Shown here one piece after another: positions 8,837 through 18,230 of a DNA stretch of 64,000 nt. This DNA is from Rhodoplanes sp. Z2-YC6860. Lineage in GTDB: Bacteria; Pseudomonadota; Alphaproteobacteria; Rhizobiales; Xanthobacteraceae. The translations under genes were made by a program, and so were the position numbers. The stretch is taken from assembly GCF_001579845.1 (NCBI RefSeq), contig NZ_CP007440.1, forward strand, positions 1,740,001 to 1,804,000, in the 5' to 3' direction. Under the pieces are notes generated by a model. That model saw only the letters and a program-made list of their open reading frames with translations, had not been told where the DNA came from and searched no databases. Position 1 is the stretch's first letter, and every line of letters begins with the position of its first letter.

Positions 8837-9523
8837 TTTGAAATCGAACACCGCGACCGCACGGATCGGCGAGCCGGTGCCGCCGCGCCACTTCATCGGC
8901 AGGCCGATGAAGGTGAACTGGCCTTTGCCGAGCAGCGCCTCGAGATTGCAGAGGCTCTCGATGTGCGTGATGTCGAGCTCGAGGCAGGCCTTGTGCACGA
9001 GCGAGTTCACCTTGCCCTCCGGGCCCGGCCGCATCGAGTCGATGCCGAAATGCACCACGCCCTGTTTGGCAAGCCACTCGGTTCCGGCGACGTTGATGCC
9101 GGAATTGTCGGTCGCGTACTCCTTGCGCGGAAAGGTGCGCTCGTGGTGGCCGGTGCAGAGCAGCACCGTGCCGCCCTTCGGCACCGGCACGCCGGCCTTC
9201 TTGACCGCCGCCTCGAGTTCGGCCGGGCCAAACTCCGCCTTTGGCGCAATGTGGCGCAGGTCGATGCAGATGCCCGGCACGATGCAGTTTTCCAGCGGGT
9301 ATTCGTTGATCGGTGTGCCGGTGATGCCGAAGTGGCGCGGCGCATCCATGTGCGTGCCGCCGTGGTCTGGCATCGAGAAGAACATCACGCTGTTGCCCTG
9401 GATGTTGCCGGAGTCGGCGAAGGCCTCCTCGTGGGTTTTCCAGACGCCGTGGATGATGGGAGGCTGACCCGGATAGCTCGGGGTGCGGTGATAGAGCTCG
9501 CGGCTGAGGTCGACGATTTTCAC
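8831..9523 (-). CDS. Cyclase / kynurenine-formamidase-like metal hydrolase
   Basis: A 230-residue protein of the cyclase family (Pfam Cyclase, including bacterial kynurenine formamidase and isatin hydrolase). The metal-binding signature HGGTHMDAPRHF is at residues 54-65, with His54, His58 and Asp60 as the expected ligands; the C-terminal FIGLPMKWRGGTGSP segment is also family-like. Such enzymes hydrolyse N-formyl or cyclic amides and are soluble. The substrate is not decided by sequence. The start is GTG at 9523, supported by GGGAGG eight bases upstream. The last codons are built from the family A repeat. Confidence 0.88.
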   Translation of the reverse strand: MKIVDLSRELYHRTPSYPGQPPIIHGVWKTHEEAFADSGNIQGNSVMFFSMPDHGGTHMDAPRHFGITGTPINEYPLENCIVPGICIDLRHIAPKAEFGPAELEAAVKKAGVPVPKGGTVLLCTGHHERTFPRKEYATDNSGINVAGTEWLAKQGVVHFGIDSMRPGPEGKVNSLVHKACLELDITHIESLCNLEALLGKGQFTFIGLPMKWRGGTGSPIRAVAVFDFKA

Positions 9524-9584
9524 AGGGTTATCCTCCCATTCTGACTGAAACGGGCGGCACTTTACGATTCCCGATGGGACGGCG

Positions 9585-11036
9585 CTAGCTCTTGAGAATG
9601 GGCCGCAGCGGCCGCACGAAGCAGAGGATCACCAGGCCCGCGATCCCCGACACCGCCGCAATCATGAGGAAGAACGAACCTTTCTCCATGCCCGACCAGA
9701 AGCTGCCGAGATAGCCCGCTGCGAAATTGCCGGTGAAGCTTGTGGCGAGCCACACGCCCATCATCAGCGAGACGGTGCGGGCGGGCGCGACTTTCGTCAC
9801 CAGCGAAAGGCTGGTCGGCGAGATGTAAAGCTCGCCGACGGTGATGACGGCGAAGTAGGCGAACAGCCAGAGCCAGCTCGCTTTGCCGTCACCTGCATGC
9901 GCAGCTGCGGCGACCATGATCAGGTTCGCGAGCGTCACGCCGAAGCAGCCGTAGGCCATCTTGGTCACGCTCGAGGGCTCGCGGCCGCGCTCGGCCTGCA
10001 TGCGCCACAACGCCAGCACGACGGGCGTGAAGGCAAAGATCATGAACGGATTGAACGCCTGAAACCAGGTGACTGGAATCTCGCCACGCCAGACCAGGAG
10101 ATTGATGGTGCGGTCGGTGTATTCGTCCGCCCAGAGCGAGAGGGTGTTGCCCTGCTGCTCGTAGGTGGCCCAGAAAAAAGTCACCGGCAGCGCCAGGATG
10201 ACGATCGCAATGATCGCCCGCCATTCGTCGCGGCCGAGCGGCTGCTTTGGCCCCGCGGCCCGGACGCGGCTTCGCACATCGGGCGGCAGTGTGCGGGTGG
10301 CGTAGAGATAGATCAGGAGCCCGATGGTCATGCCGACGCCGGCCGCGGCAAAGCCATAGTGCCAGCCGAACTCTTCGCCGAGCGTGCCGCAAACGAGCGG
10401 CGAGAAGAACGCGCCGATGTTGATGCCGACATAGAAGATCGAGAAGGCGCGATCGCGCCGTGGATCGCCGGGCGCGTAGAGCGTGCCGACCTGGGTCGAG
10501 ATGTTCGGCTTGAAGGCGCCGTTGCCGAGGATCAGCACGAACAGCGCCAACAGGAACAACCGCTCGAACGCCATCATGAAGTGGCCGAGCGCCATCAGCG
10601 CCGCGCCGATCACCACTGTGCGACGCTGGCCGAGCACGCGATCGGCGAGGAGTCCACCGAGGATGGGCATGAAGTAAACGAGCCCGGTGTAGAGCCCGTA
10701 GATCTGCGACGACAGCGGCTGGATGCCGAGCGGGCCGAACAACGCTTCGAGCCCGGACTTGAGTGTGGAGAATCCGATGATGTTCTGGGCCTGCTCGGGC
10801 TGCAGCGCGTGCTTGATCATGTACAGCACCAAGAGCGCGCGCATGCCGTAATAGGAGAAGCGCTCCCACATCTCGGTGCCGAACAGATAGGTGAGGCCGC
10901 GTGGATGGCCGAACAAGTCGCCTGATACGGTTTCTGGCAATGGTGCGTGGCCGGTGACTGTGCTCACAGGTCTGCCAGTTCGTCTGCAATCCAGTGCATG
11001 CGCATTGACATCAGCCTCGCGACGCGATGCTGCCAT
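9585..11036 (-). CDS. POT/PTR2 family proton-coupled peptide transporter
   Basis: A 12-14 helix major-facilitator protein of the proton-dependent oligopeptide transporter family. The PTR2 signature ExxERFSYYG is present (TEMWERFSYYGMRALL), as are the loop LGGLLADRVLGQRR and the second signature FSIFYVGINIGAFFSPL. It should import di- and tripeptides with protons across the inner membrane. Two starts are possible: ATG at 11036 (483 residues) and GTG at 10967 (460 residues, beginning STVTGHAPLPE); neither has a good ribosome site, and the family alignment begins after the second. It lies 50 bases downstream of the TraX-like gene on the same strand. Confidence 0.9.
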   Translation of the reverse strand: MAASRREADVNAHALDCRRTGRPVSTVTGHAPLPETVSGDLFGHPRGLTYLFGTEMWERFSYYGMRALLVLYMIKHALQPEQAQNIIGFSTLKSGLEALFGPLGIQPLSSQIYGLYTGLVYFMPILGGLLADRVLGQRRTVVIGAALMALGHFMMAFERLFLLALFVLILGNGAFKPNISTQVGTLYAPGDPRRDRAFSIFYVGINIGAFFSPLVCGTLGEEFGWHYGFAAAGVGMTIGLLIYLYATRTLPPDVRSRVRAAGPKQPLGRDEWRAIIAIVILALPVTFFWATYEQQGNTLSLWADEYTDRTINLLVWRGEIPVTWFQAFNPFMIFAFTPVVLALWRMQAERGREPSSVTKMAYGCFGVTLANLIMVAAAAHAGDGKASWLWLFAYFAVITVGELYISPTSLSLVTKVAPARTVSLMMGVWLATSFTGNFAAGYLGSFWSGMEKGSFFLMIAAVSGIAGLVILCFVRPLRPILKS

Positions 11037-11086
11037 TGAAGCGCCGACCGCAACCTGCGGTCAATCGGTCCGACAGCTTGGACGGG

Positions 11087-11866
11087 TCAATCGTCGGGGC
11101 CAAGCAACAGCAGGATGGCAAGGAGGTGCAGCGGGTAGAACGCATAAAAGGTCATGCCCGGCAGCCGTGGAACTCTCACGGCCGGGATCTGGCTCAGCAG
11201 GATGATCGGAACGGCGGCGAGAGTCGCAGCAGCCCCTGCCCAATCAAGCGGCGGGCTCAACAGGTTTTCGATGGTGGCTGCCAGAACGACAAGCGCAAGC
11301 GCTGCAGTTTGCGACCGCCGGAACAGCAAGCAGCCGGCTGCCATCGCGAGAGGGGTCGCTGCTCCATCGAGGAGTTGTAGAACAAAAGGCAACGGTGCCA
11401 CGATGACCGCGGCCCAGAAATATCGCGCCGTTTTCATGCAGTAGGTCAGCGCCACAGCGATCGCCAGGGTGAGCAGGACATTCAGCTTCAGCGAGAAACC
11501 GCCACCCAGCCAATAATAAATCGGTTGCGCCGCGACGCCCCAAAGCAGGAGGCGGGCGAACATTCGCGCGCTGCGCTCCGGTCCGTCTTGGGCGAGCCTG
11601 GTCACGATGATGAAGACGAAAATCGGAATGCAGGGCCGCCCGGCGAGGTAGCCGATCGTCTGCCACGGCTCGTGCAGGGCGTACAGAACGTGGTCGACGA
11701 CCATCAAGACGATGGCGGCAAGCTTGGCGGCTTCGAGTGTGTCTCCGGTGCCCGCCGGCGGTTTGAGGTTTCCGAGCAGCGCGTGACGAAGCCAAGTAGC
11801 GGCGCGAACGATCGTGGCCGGTGCGTTGCCGACATTATCAACGGGTGCCGGCCGGATTTGGCTCAC
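11087..11866 (-). CDS. TraX family membrane protein
   Basis: A 259-residue integral membrane protein matching the TraX family: LEAAKLAAIVLMVVDHVLYAL (the family's LK-ia-iiMviDHig segment), IGYLAGRPCIPIFVFIIVTRLA, and a C-terminal MTFYAFYPLHLLAILLLL ending in GPDD. TraX of F-like plasmids N-acetylates pilin, but most chromosomal homologues, as here, have no conjugation genes around them and their acceptor is unknown. The likely start is GTG at 11866, 8 bases after the xseA stop; the frame is open far upstream through the xseA region, but that part is an out-of-frame shadow. Probably co-transcribed with xseA. Confidence 0.8.
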   Translation of the reverse strand: MSQIRPAPVDNVGNAPATIVRAATWLRHALLGNLKPPAGTGDTLEAAKLAAIVLMVVDHVLYALHEPWQTIGYLAGRPCIPIFVFIIVTRLAQDGPERSARMFARLLLWGVAAQPIYYWLGGGFSLKLNVLLTLAIAVALTYCMKTARYFWAAVIVAPLPFVLQLLDGAATPLAMAAGCLLFRRSQTAALALVVLAATIENLLSPPLDWAGAAATLAAVPIILLSQIPAVRVPRLPGMTFYAFYPLHLLAILLLLGPDD

Positions 11867-11874
11867 AGCTTTGT

Positions 11875-13425
11875 CTAGCCGAACAGGCTTCCCTGGCCTG
11901 AACCGCCGCCGGTGCCGGTCTTCGGCTTGCGTGGTTTCCACGACGCCGGAATGCTGGGCTGCACCTGCGCCGGTTCGCCAGCCTGGCGCACGCTTTGCGC
12001 GGTCGCGCCGACGCAGCCGTCGGCAAGCTCGATGTCGAGCGGCATACCGGGCGTGACCGCCGCAGCCGAGCGCAGTGGATGGCCGGAGCCGTCGCGCACC
12101 AGCGCGAAGCCGCGTTCGAGCACGCTTTGATACGAGAACGCCCGAAGGAGCTGATAGGAGCGCTCCAGCCGCGCCTCGCGTGTCGCGATCAGCGCCTGCA
12201 GGGCCCGGTGCGAGCGCTCGGCCAGCGCAGTGACGCGGTCGCGTGCGTGCGTCACGCGATTGAGCTGCGTCTCGCGGTAGGTCTTGAGCGCCGTGCCGAG
12301 CCGCTGCGTGCAGGCGTCGAGCCGGACACGGCGGCGCTCCACAGCGGTGCGCAGAAGCTGCGGCGACAGCCGGCCGCTCACCCGCGAGAACTGCGTATGA
12401 TGGATCTGCGCATTGGCGCGCAACGCGCGGGGGAGGCGCTCGGCACAGGCATCGAGCCGCTGTCTTGGTCCTGCAAGAAGCTCTTCGGCGTTCGGAAGCG
12501 CCCGCGCCGCGGCGCGAAGCTCGGTGCGGCGGTGATCCTGCGCGCGTTGCCAGCAGGCGAGCGCCCGGCGCGCTTTGCTCATGAGCTCCGCGATCAGATC
12601 GGCGCGCACCGGCACCGCCATCTCGGCTGCGGCCGTCGGCGTCGGCGCACGCTTGTCGGCGGCGAAATCGATGAGCGTAAAGTCGGTCTCGTGGCCCACG
12701 GCGGAAATCAGCGGGATCATGCTGTCGGCCGCGGCGCGCACCACGATCTCCTCGTTGAACGACCACAGATCCTCCAGCGAGCCGCCGCCGCGCGCGACGA
12801 TCAGAAGGTCCGGTCGCCGGATACGGCCATCTTCGGACATCGCGTTGAAGCCGCGGATCGCGGCCGCGACCTGCTCGGCCGAGCCGTCGCCCTGCACTTT
12901 CACAGGCCACACAATAACGTGGCGCGGGAAGCGGTCGGCCAGGCGATGCAGGATGTCGCGGATCACGGCGCCGGTCGGCGAGGTCACCACGCCGATCACC
13001 TCGGGCAGATACGGGATGAGCTGCTTGCGCGCCTCGTCGAACAGGCCCTCGGCGGTGAGCTTGCGCTTGCGCTCTTCGAGCAGCGCCATCAGTGCGCCGA
13101 CGCCCGCCGGCTCGATCGCCTCGATGACGATCTGGTATTTCGACGAGCCCGCGAAGGTGGTGAGTTTGCCCGAGGCGATCACCTCGAGGCCTTCCTCGGG
13201 CTTGAACCGCAGCCGGCCGAACACGCCCTTCCAGACCACGGACTCGAGCACGGCCTTGTCGTCCTTGAGGCGGAAATAGACGTGGCCGGACGGCGAAGGA
13301 CCCTTGTAGCCCGAGATTTCGCCGCGCACGCGCACATAGCCGTAGGCGTCCTCGACCGTGCGGCGGAGCGCGGCGGACAGCTCGGAAACGGTGAATTCGG
13401 CAACGTTGGCTTGCGATTCGGGCAT
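11875..13425 (-). CDS. xseA: Exodeoxyribonuclease VII large subunit
   Basis: XseA is the catalytic large subunit of exonuclease VII, which degrades single-stranded DNA to oligonucleotides with XseB. The 516-residue protein has an N-terminal OB-fold ([24 protein letters not shown]), then the nuclease core with [21 protein letters not shown]-like sequence, the [17 protein letters not shown] segment and [21 protein letters not shown], followed by a long helical region rich in Arg (residues 280-450). All of these are diagnostic. xseB is not in the window. Start ATG at 13425. Confidence 0.95.
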   Translation of the reverse strand: MPESQANVAEFTVSELSAALRRTVEDAYGYVRVRGEISGYKGPSPSGHVYFRLKDDKAVLESVVWKGVFGRLRFKPEEGLEVIASGKLTTFAGSSKYQIVIEAIEPAGVGALMALLEERKRKLTAEGLFDEARKQLIPYLPEVIGVVTSPTGAVIRDILHRLADRFPRHVIVWPVKVQGDGSAEQVAAAIRGFNAMSEDGRIRRPDLLIVARGGGSLEDLWSFNEEIVVRAAADSMIPLISAVGHETDFTLIDFAADKRAPTPTAAAEMAVPVRADLIAELMSKARRALACWQRAQDHRRTELRAAARALPNAEELLAGPRQRLDACAERLPRALRANAQIHHTQFSRVSGRLSPQLLRTAVERRRVRLDACTQRLGTALKTYRETQLNRVTHARDRVTALAERSHRALQALIATREARLERSYQLLRAFSYQSVLERGFALVRDGSGHPLRSAAAVTPGMPLDIELADGCVGATAQSVRQAGEPAQVQPSIPASWKPRKPKTGTGGGSGQGSLFG

Positions 13426-13473
13426 CGGACTAACTTAAAGACTGCATCGGCCGGATTGAAGCGCTGCGGCGGA

Positions 13474-14667
13474 TTAAGTCTGGGGCCGTTTGAAGAGCAT
13501 CGCGCCGGAGGCTGCCACAATCGCGACCGCGAGCGCAACGAACAGGCCGCCGACGCTCGCCGCGGCCGCAACGAGGCCGGCGCCGAATGGCATCACGAAC
13601 TGCCCGATGCGGTTGCTCATGATGCGGAGCGAATTGGTGGTGCCGCGCGCGCTGACGCTCGTCATATCGACCACGATGGTGATGCTGAGTGTGGTGGCAA
13701 GGCCGAACGAGAAGCCCATCATGGCGATGGCGATATGCATGGCCCAAAGCGGCAATGGCAATGCGAACACCGCATAGCTGAGCCCGCAGACACAGGTGCT
13801 CGCCGTCATCAGGGGCCAGCGGCCGAAGGCGGTGACCATGCGGGAATAGAACAGGCGCGCTGTCATCGAGGCTGCGGCTCGCACGGTGAGAAGCAGGCCG
13901 ATGTCGTGAACGTCGATGTGGCGCTCGGCGCCGAGCAGCGGGATGTAGACAATCACGGTGTCGGAGGCCGCGACGAGGATGACGCCCGCCATGATCACGG
14001 CGATGAGGCCGGGAATGCGCAGGATTTGCGACACCGGCACGATCTCGGCTTGCCCTTTACCAGCGCGCGTCTCGCCGCTTGGCCGCAGCATCAGCGAGAC
14101 GGCGAGCGCCACCGCTGAGCATGCCGCGCCGACCACGAACAGCTGTCCGGTCGGTGGTACGTGGGCATTGCCGCCGAGCCAGCCGACCACATAGGGGCCA
14201 AGCCCCTGTCCGACGGAGTTGGCCACCATGAAGTTGCCGAACACCCCTTCGAGGCTCTTGGGGCCGGCGGCCCGCACGCAGAGCATCTGCTGACTTGCCA
14301 TCAGCATGATATGGCCGAGGCCCATCACGGCGGAGAAGACGAGCAATCCGGCAGGCGTGGCCCAGACCGCAAAGCCCGCAATGGAGATGAGAAAGATCGC
14401 GGAACCGACCCAGGTGGTTCGGGCGTCATGACCGCGATCGATGTAGCGGCCGACCTGCACGGCGATGAGAATCGGGAAGATCGCGAAGGCGCAGGCGATG
14501 AAGCCCAGCCCGATGATCGAGAGCCCGAGCTCGACGGCGCGATACGAGATGGTGACGCGCACGAGCGCCGTGACCATCTGGATCAGAAAGCTTGAGACGA
14601 GAAGCGGGACCAGCAGCGGGTAGTTGATGTCGCTATTGCGGAAATGTGCGGCGAGCTTCTCGAACAT
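13474..14667 (-). CDS. Major facilitator superfamily transporter
   Basis: A 397-residue membrane protein with about 12 hydrophobic helices and a soluble cytoplasmic loop near the middle (SGETRAGKGQAEIVPVSQ). The loop after helix 2 reads VGRYIDRGHDART, close to the MFS motif A (G-x-x-x-D-R). No substrate family can be named; drug or metabolite efflux is plausible. A TTG at 14670 precedes the ATG at 14667; I use the ATG. It lies 48 bases downstream of, and on the same strand as, xseA's start side, with independent expression likely. Confidence 0.85.
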   Translation of the reverse strand: MFEKLAAHFRNSDINYPLLVPLLVSSFLIQMVTALVRVTISYRAVELGLSIIGLGFIACAFAIFPILIAVQVGRYIDRGHDARTTWVGSAIFLISIAGFAVWATPAGLLVFSAVMGLGHIMLMASQQMLCVRAAGPKSLEGVFGNFMVANSVGQGLGPYVVGWLGGNAHVPPTGQLFVVGAACSAVALAVSLMLRPSGETRAGKGQAEIVPVSQILRIPGLIAVIMAGVILVAASDTVIVYIPLLGAERHIDVHDIGLLLTVRAAASMTARLFYSRMVTAFGRWPLMTASTCVCGLSYAVFALPLPLWAMHIAIAMMGFSFGLATTLSITIVVDMTSVSARGTTNSLRIMSNRIGQFVMPFGAGLVAAAASVGGLFVALAVAIVAASGAMLFKRPQT

Positions 14668-14740
14668 CAATGCGACATTAGCGCATTTTCAAAATGAGAC
14701 GAGGCCGCCGGCAGCGTAACCGCTCCGCTTGGGGCGAAGA

Positions 14741-15100
14741 TCAGTACCAGTCGACGAAGGCGGCCAGCGGTCCGCCCCACGGACCACCCCAGCGGCCGGA
14801 GTTGCGCTGGCAGGCGCGGACGCAGTTGTCGAGGTGCGGCCGGCAGGTGTCGGCCGTGTTATCGCCGCGGAGGCAATATTCCATCTTCCAGGTGCAGCTG
14901 GAGTTGCAGTCGCGGAAATTGGCGTCGGACGTCCAGACCGAGGTGGAGCGCTTGCCCTGCGGATAGGGCGTCATGCGTTCGGTGCCGCCCTTGAACACCA
15001 CGGCGGGTCGGTTTTCGAGCGTATAGCCTTCGCCGGCCATAGCCGGGGCGAGAAAACCGAACAAAAGCAACAGGACTGCCGCAACGCGTTTCATGGCCAT
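14741..15100 (-). CDS. Small secreted cysteine-rich protein of unknown function
   Basis: A 119-residue protein with a clear signal peptide (AVLLLLFGFLAPAMAG, cleavage around residue 23). The mature part has six cysteines clustered in about 35 residues (FRDCNSSCTWKMEYC, DTCRPHLDNC, VRACQRNSG), which suggests a disulphide-rich periplasmic protein, and ends with a Gly/Trp-rich tail (RWGGPWGGP). I do not recognise a named family. The start is ATG at 15100 or 15094; the frame is open further upstream. It is divergent from purD, with repeat 15198-15242 between. Confidence 0.72.
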   Translation of the reverse strand: MAMKRVAAVLLLLFGFLAPAMAGEGYTLENRPAVVFKGGTERMTPYPQGKRSTSVWTSDANFRDCNSSCTWKMEYCLRGDNTADTCRPHLDNCVRACQRNSGRWGGPWGGPLAAFVDWY

Positions 15101-15197
15101 AGCAAACCACGTCGGAGCAGGCTCGTCGAGGCACCTTGTGGACGCTGTGGGCATCCGGCTTCGGAAATCGCCATCCGTGTGCTTTTTCAGCTTGGTC

Positions 15198-15242
15198 GCA
15201 TTTTCCTGCGGCGAACCGCTTCACACTTTGCCGGAAAATGCT
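15198..15242. repeat. Palindromic repeat related to family A
   Basis: The element has inverted arms gcattttcc and ggaaaatgc around a core containing cgaaccgcttcacactttg. The core shares the string accgcttcac with family A copies at 8796 and 26638, while the arms differ, so it looks like a diverged member of the same type. It sits in the divergent gap before purD. Confidence 0.6.
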
Positions 15243-15258
15243 CTAGTGCTTGCCGCCC

Positions 15259-16539
15259 ATGAACATCCTCCTCCTCGGTTCCGGCGGCCGCGAGCACGCG
15301 CTGGCCTGGAAAATCGCCGCAAGCCCGCTCACGGACCGCTTTTATTGCGCGCCGGGCAATGCCGGCATCGCGCGCGAAGCCGAATGCGTGGCGCTGGACA
15401 TCACCGACCACGCCGCGATCGTCGCGTTCTGCAAGACCAACAAGATCGATTTCGTCGTGGTCGGGCCCGAGGCGCCGCTGGTTGCCGGCGTGGTCGACGA
15501 CCTTGCGGCTGCCGGCTTCAAGGCGTTCGGGCCAGGCCGGCTCGCGGCGCGGCTCGAAGGCTCGAAAGGTTTCACCAAGGACCTGTGCCGGGCGAATAAC
15601 ATTCCGACCGCGGCCTATGAGCGCTTCACGGCGCCCGGCCCGGCCAAGGAATACCTGAAGACAACCGGCGCTCCGATCGTGATCAAGGCCGACGGGCTGG
15701 CCGCCGGCAAGGGCGTGGTCGTCGCCCAGACACTCGCCGAGGCCAACGCCGCGATCGACATGATGTTCGAGGGCGGGCTCGGCGCAGCCGGCGCCGAAGT
15801 CGTCATCGAGGAATTCATGGTCGGCGAAGAAGCGTCGTTCTTCGCGCTGTGCGATGGCGAGACGGCGCTGCCGCTCGCCTCCGCCCAGGACCACAAGCGC
15901 GTCGGCGACGGCGACACCGGCCCCAACACCGGCGGCATGGGCGCCTACTCGCCTGCGCCGGTGATGACGCCGGAGATCACGGCGCGCACCATGGATGAGA
16001 TCATCCGCCCGACGCTGAAGGCCATGAAGGCCATGGGCTGCCCCTACAAGGGCGTGCTGTTCGCGGGCCTGATGATCACCAAGGACGGCCCGAAGCTGAT
16101 CGAGTTCAACGCCCGCTTCGGCGATCCTGAAACCCAGGTGCTGATGCTGCGGCTGATGTCGGATCTCGTCCCGGCGCTGGTCGCGTCCTGTGACGGTCAG
16201 CTCAAGGCTTTCGATTTGCGCTGGTATCCGGACGCGGCGCTCACCGTGGTGATGGCGGCGAAGGGCTACCCTGGCGATTACAAGCGCGGCTCCGCGATCA
16301 AAGGACTCGATGCCGCAGCCGAGGTCGAAGGCGTCGAGATTTTCCACGCCGGCACCAAGGAGGCCGATGGCCGGATCGTCTCCAACGGCGGCCGCGTGCT
16401 CAACGTCTCGGCGATGGCGAAGACCGTCAGCCAGGCCCAGCGTCTTGCCTATCAGGCGATTGATCGGATCAAATGGCCCGAAGGTTTCTGCCGCCGCGAC
16501 ATCGGCTGGCAGGCGGTGAAGCGAGAGCAGGGCGGCTGA
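15259..16539 (+). CDS. purD: Phosphoribosylamine--glycine ligase (GAR synthetase)
   Basis: PurD joins glycine to 5-phosphoribosylamine with ATP in the second step of purine synthesis in the cytoplasm. The 426-residue protein shows the N-terminal [30 protein letters not shown], the ATP-grasp segment [17 protein letters not shown], the GARS signature RFGDPETQ (residues 289-296), and a C-terminal lid domain. The ATG at 15259 gives the standard N-terminus; a TTG three codons earlier is less likely. No other purine gene is adjacent. Confidence 0.96.
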   Translation: MNILLLGSGGREHALAWKIAASPLTDRFYCAPGNAGIAREAECVALDITDHAAIVAFCKTNKIDFVVVGPEAPLVAGVVDDLAAAGFKAFGPGRLAARLEGSKGFTKDLCRANNIPTAAYERFTAPGPAKEYLKTTGAPIVIKADGLAAGKGVVVAQTLAEANAAIDMMFEGGLGAAGAEVVIEEFMVGEEASFFALCDGETALPLASAQDHKRVGDGDTGPNTGGMGAYSPAPVMTPEITARTMDEIIRPTLKAMKAMGCPYKGVLFAGLMITKDGPKLIEFNARFGDPETQVLMLRLMSDLVPALVASCDGQLKAFDLRWYPDAALTVVMAAKGYPGDYKRGSAIKGLDAAAEVEGVEIFHAGTKEADGRIVSNGGRVLNVSAMAKTVSQAQRLAYQAIDRIKWPEGFCRRDIGWQAVKREQGG

Positions 16540-16583
16540 GCAGCGGTTGACCGCGCGTGGGCATCACAGTCTGATAGCGCATC

Positions 16584-17486
16584 ATGCCCGATCTCGCCTA
16601 CCTCTATCCCGGTTACGAATCGCATTGGGTCGATACGTCGGCCGGGAAACTCTTTGCGCGCTCGGGCGGCAAGGGCCCGCCGCTGCTGCTGCTGCACGGC
16701 TATGCGCAGACCAATGTGATGTGGCATCGCGTGGCGCCGGCGCTGGCTGAGCATTTCTCGCTCGTGATCGCCGATCTGCCCGGCTACGGCTGGTCGTCCG
16801 TGCCAGAGGCGGGCGCGGATCACGCACCTTACGACAAGCGCTCGATGGCCAAGGCGATGGTCGAGGTGATGGAGAAGCTCGGCCACATCCGCTTTCGCCT
16901 GGCAGGCCATGATCGCGGCGGGCGCGTCGCTTACCGTCTGGCGCTCGATCATCCGCACCGGTTGGAGAAGCTTGCGACGCTCGACATTATCCCGACCTAC
17001 GACATGTGGCACGGGATCGACGCCAAGCTCGCCTTCCGCATCTGGCACTGGACGTTCCTGGCACTGCCTGCGCCGTTTCCCGAGGAGATGATCGGCCGCG
17101 ACCCCATCGCGTTCTGGAACCGCAAGACCGGGCCGGGCAGCAGAGCGAAATCGCTCGGCGCATTCGATCCGCGCGCAGTCGCGCACTACCACGCCTTCTT
17201 CAACGATCCGCTGCGCATTCATGCGACCTGCGAGGACTATCGCGCCGGCCGCACCACGGACCTGAAGAACGACGAGGCAGATCGCGCCGCTGGAAACAAG
17301 ATCACATGCCCGCTGCTCGCGCTGTGGGGCGCGGCCGGCATTCCAAGCGAGGCGGAGAGCGATCCGCTGGCAACCTGGCGCCAATGGGCGACCGACGTGC
17401 GCGGCTTTGCCATCGACTGCGGGCACTACCTGCCGGAAGAAAACCCGGACGCGGTGTCGAAGGCGCTGATCGAGTTCTTCAAATAG
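16584..17486 (+). CDS. Haloacetate (fluoroacetate) dehalogenase-like alpha/beta hydrolase
   Basis: A 300-residue alpha/beta hydrolase that carries the complete active site known from fluoroacetate dehalogenases such as Rhodopseudomonas palustris RPA1163. The nucleophile motif GHDRGGR puts Asp110 with Arg111 and Arg114 (carboxylate binding); Asp134 is the acid; His155-Trp156 and Tyr219 (halide pocket) and His281 (base, in DCGHYLPEE) are all present at matching spacing. These enzymes hydrolyse fluoro- or chloroacetate to glycolate via an Asp ester intermediate. The function is well supported by residues, though natural substrate and activity are unproven. A cupin-like gene follows 16 bases after the stop. 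Confidence 0.87.
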   Translation: MPDLAYLYPGYESHWVDTSAGKLFARSGGKGPPLLLLHGYAQTNVMWHRVAPALAEHFSLVIADLPGYGWSSVPEAGADHAPYDKRSMAKAMVEVMEKLGHIRFRLAGHDRGGRVAYRLALDHPHRLEKLATLDIIPTYDMWHGIDAKLAFRIWHWTFLALPAPFPEEMIGRDPIAFWNRKTGPGSRAKSLGAFDPRAVAHYHAFFNDPLRIHATCEDYRAGRTTDLKNDEADRAAGNKITCPLLALWGAAGIPSEAESDPLATWRQWATDVRGFAIDCGHYLPEENPDAVSKALIEFFK

Positions 17487-17502
17487 AAACGGGAAGGGTT
17501 GC

Positions 17503-18150
17503 ATGCCTCCAGTGTTGAGCCTGTTCGAAGATTCATTGAGCGGCGGTGCGTCGCTGAGTCTGCCGCCGCTGCCGCGAATGATCTTCGTGGTGCACGGCGC
17601 GGTCGGCATCGATGGCAAGACGTTCGCTGACGGCGAGGCCTGGAGCGGCGAGGGCGCGGTGTCGCTCACGCCGGGCCAGGATGGCACCACGGTGTGGCGC
17701 TATGAGCTTTCGGCTGCGGGCGCAAAGCCCGGCATCGCGGGCGGCGCGGGCGTGCGCTCGCGCGAGAAGCTTTCGGCCGATCTGAAGACCATTCCACAGG
17801 GCGAGCTGCTGTTGCGCGGCGACAGCGTCGCGTTTCCACCGGGCGGCTGCGCGTTCCTGCACAAGCATTGGGGGCCGGGACTGCGCTGCTTGATCGACGG
17901 CGGCATCCGGGTCGACACGCTCGGTCATTCGACCAGTTACGGTCCCGGCAGCCCCTGGTATGAGACCGGCTCCGATCCGGTGTTCGCCCAGGCCGCGATG
18001 GACCGGCCGAGCCGTTTCATTCGTGTGATGATCCTGCCGCGCTCGCTCGTCGGCAAAAGCTCGTTCCAGTTCGCCAACGAAGAGGACAAGGCGAAGCCTC
18101 GAGTGCAGCAGTACAAGATCTTCGCCGACATGCCGATCGCGACGCCGTAG
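17503..18150 (+). CDS. Cupin-like protein of unknown function
   Basis: A 215-residue soluble protein without signal peptide. It has beta-rich, glycine-rich sequence and a segment (DSVAFPPGGCAFLHKHWGPGLRCLIDGG, read in parts: GDSVAFPPGGCAFLHKH and GPGLRCLIDGGIRV) like the metal-binding and turn regions of RmlC-type cupins. I cannot assign a reaction. The ATG at 17503 has GGGAAGGG immediately upstream and the gene lies 16 bases after the dehalogenase, so the two are very probably one transcript. It could be an accessory protein or unrelated cupin. Confidence 0.7.
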   Translation: MPPVLSLFEDSLSGGASLSLPPLPRMIFVVHGAVGIDGKTFADGEAWSGEGAVSLTPGQDGTTVWRYELSAAGAKPGIAGGAGVRSREKLSADLKTIPQGELLLRGDSVAFPPGGCAFLHKHWGPGLRCLIDGGIRVDTLGHSTSYGPGSPWYETGSDPVFAQAAMDRPSRFIRVMILPRSLVGKSSFQFANEEDKAKPRVQQYKIFADMPIATP

Positions 18151-18230
18151 CCTTTGCGATCTGGCTTCGCATGTGATTCCCGCGATAGACTGACATCCGT
18201 CGCAGGGGCGACCACTCAGGGGGAAGTACA

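Noticed and set aside
11087-12910. Apparent fusion of a 340-residue Arg-rich region to the TraX-like protein
   Set aside because: The upstream part is the out-of-frame shadow of xseA; the membrane protein begins near 11866.
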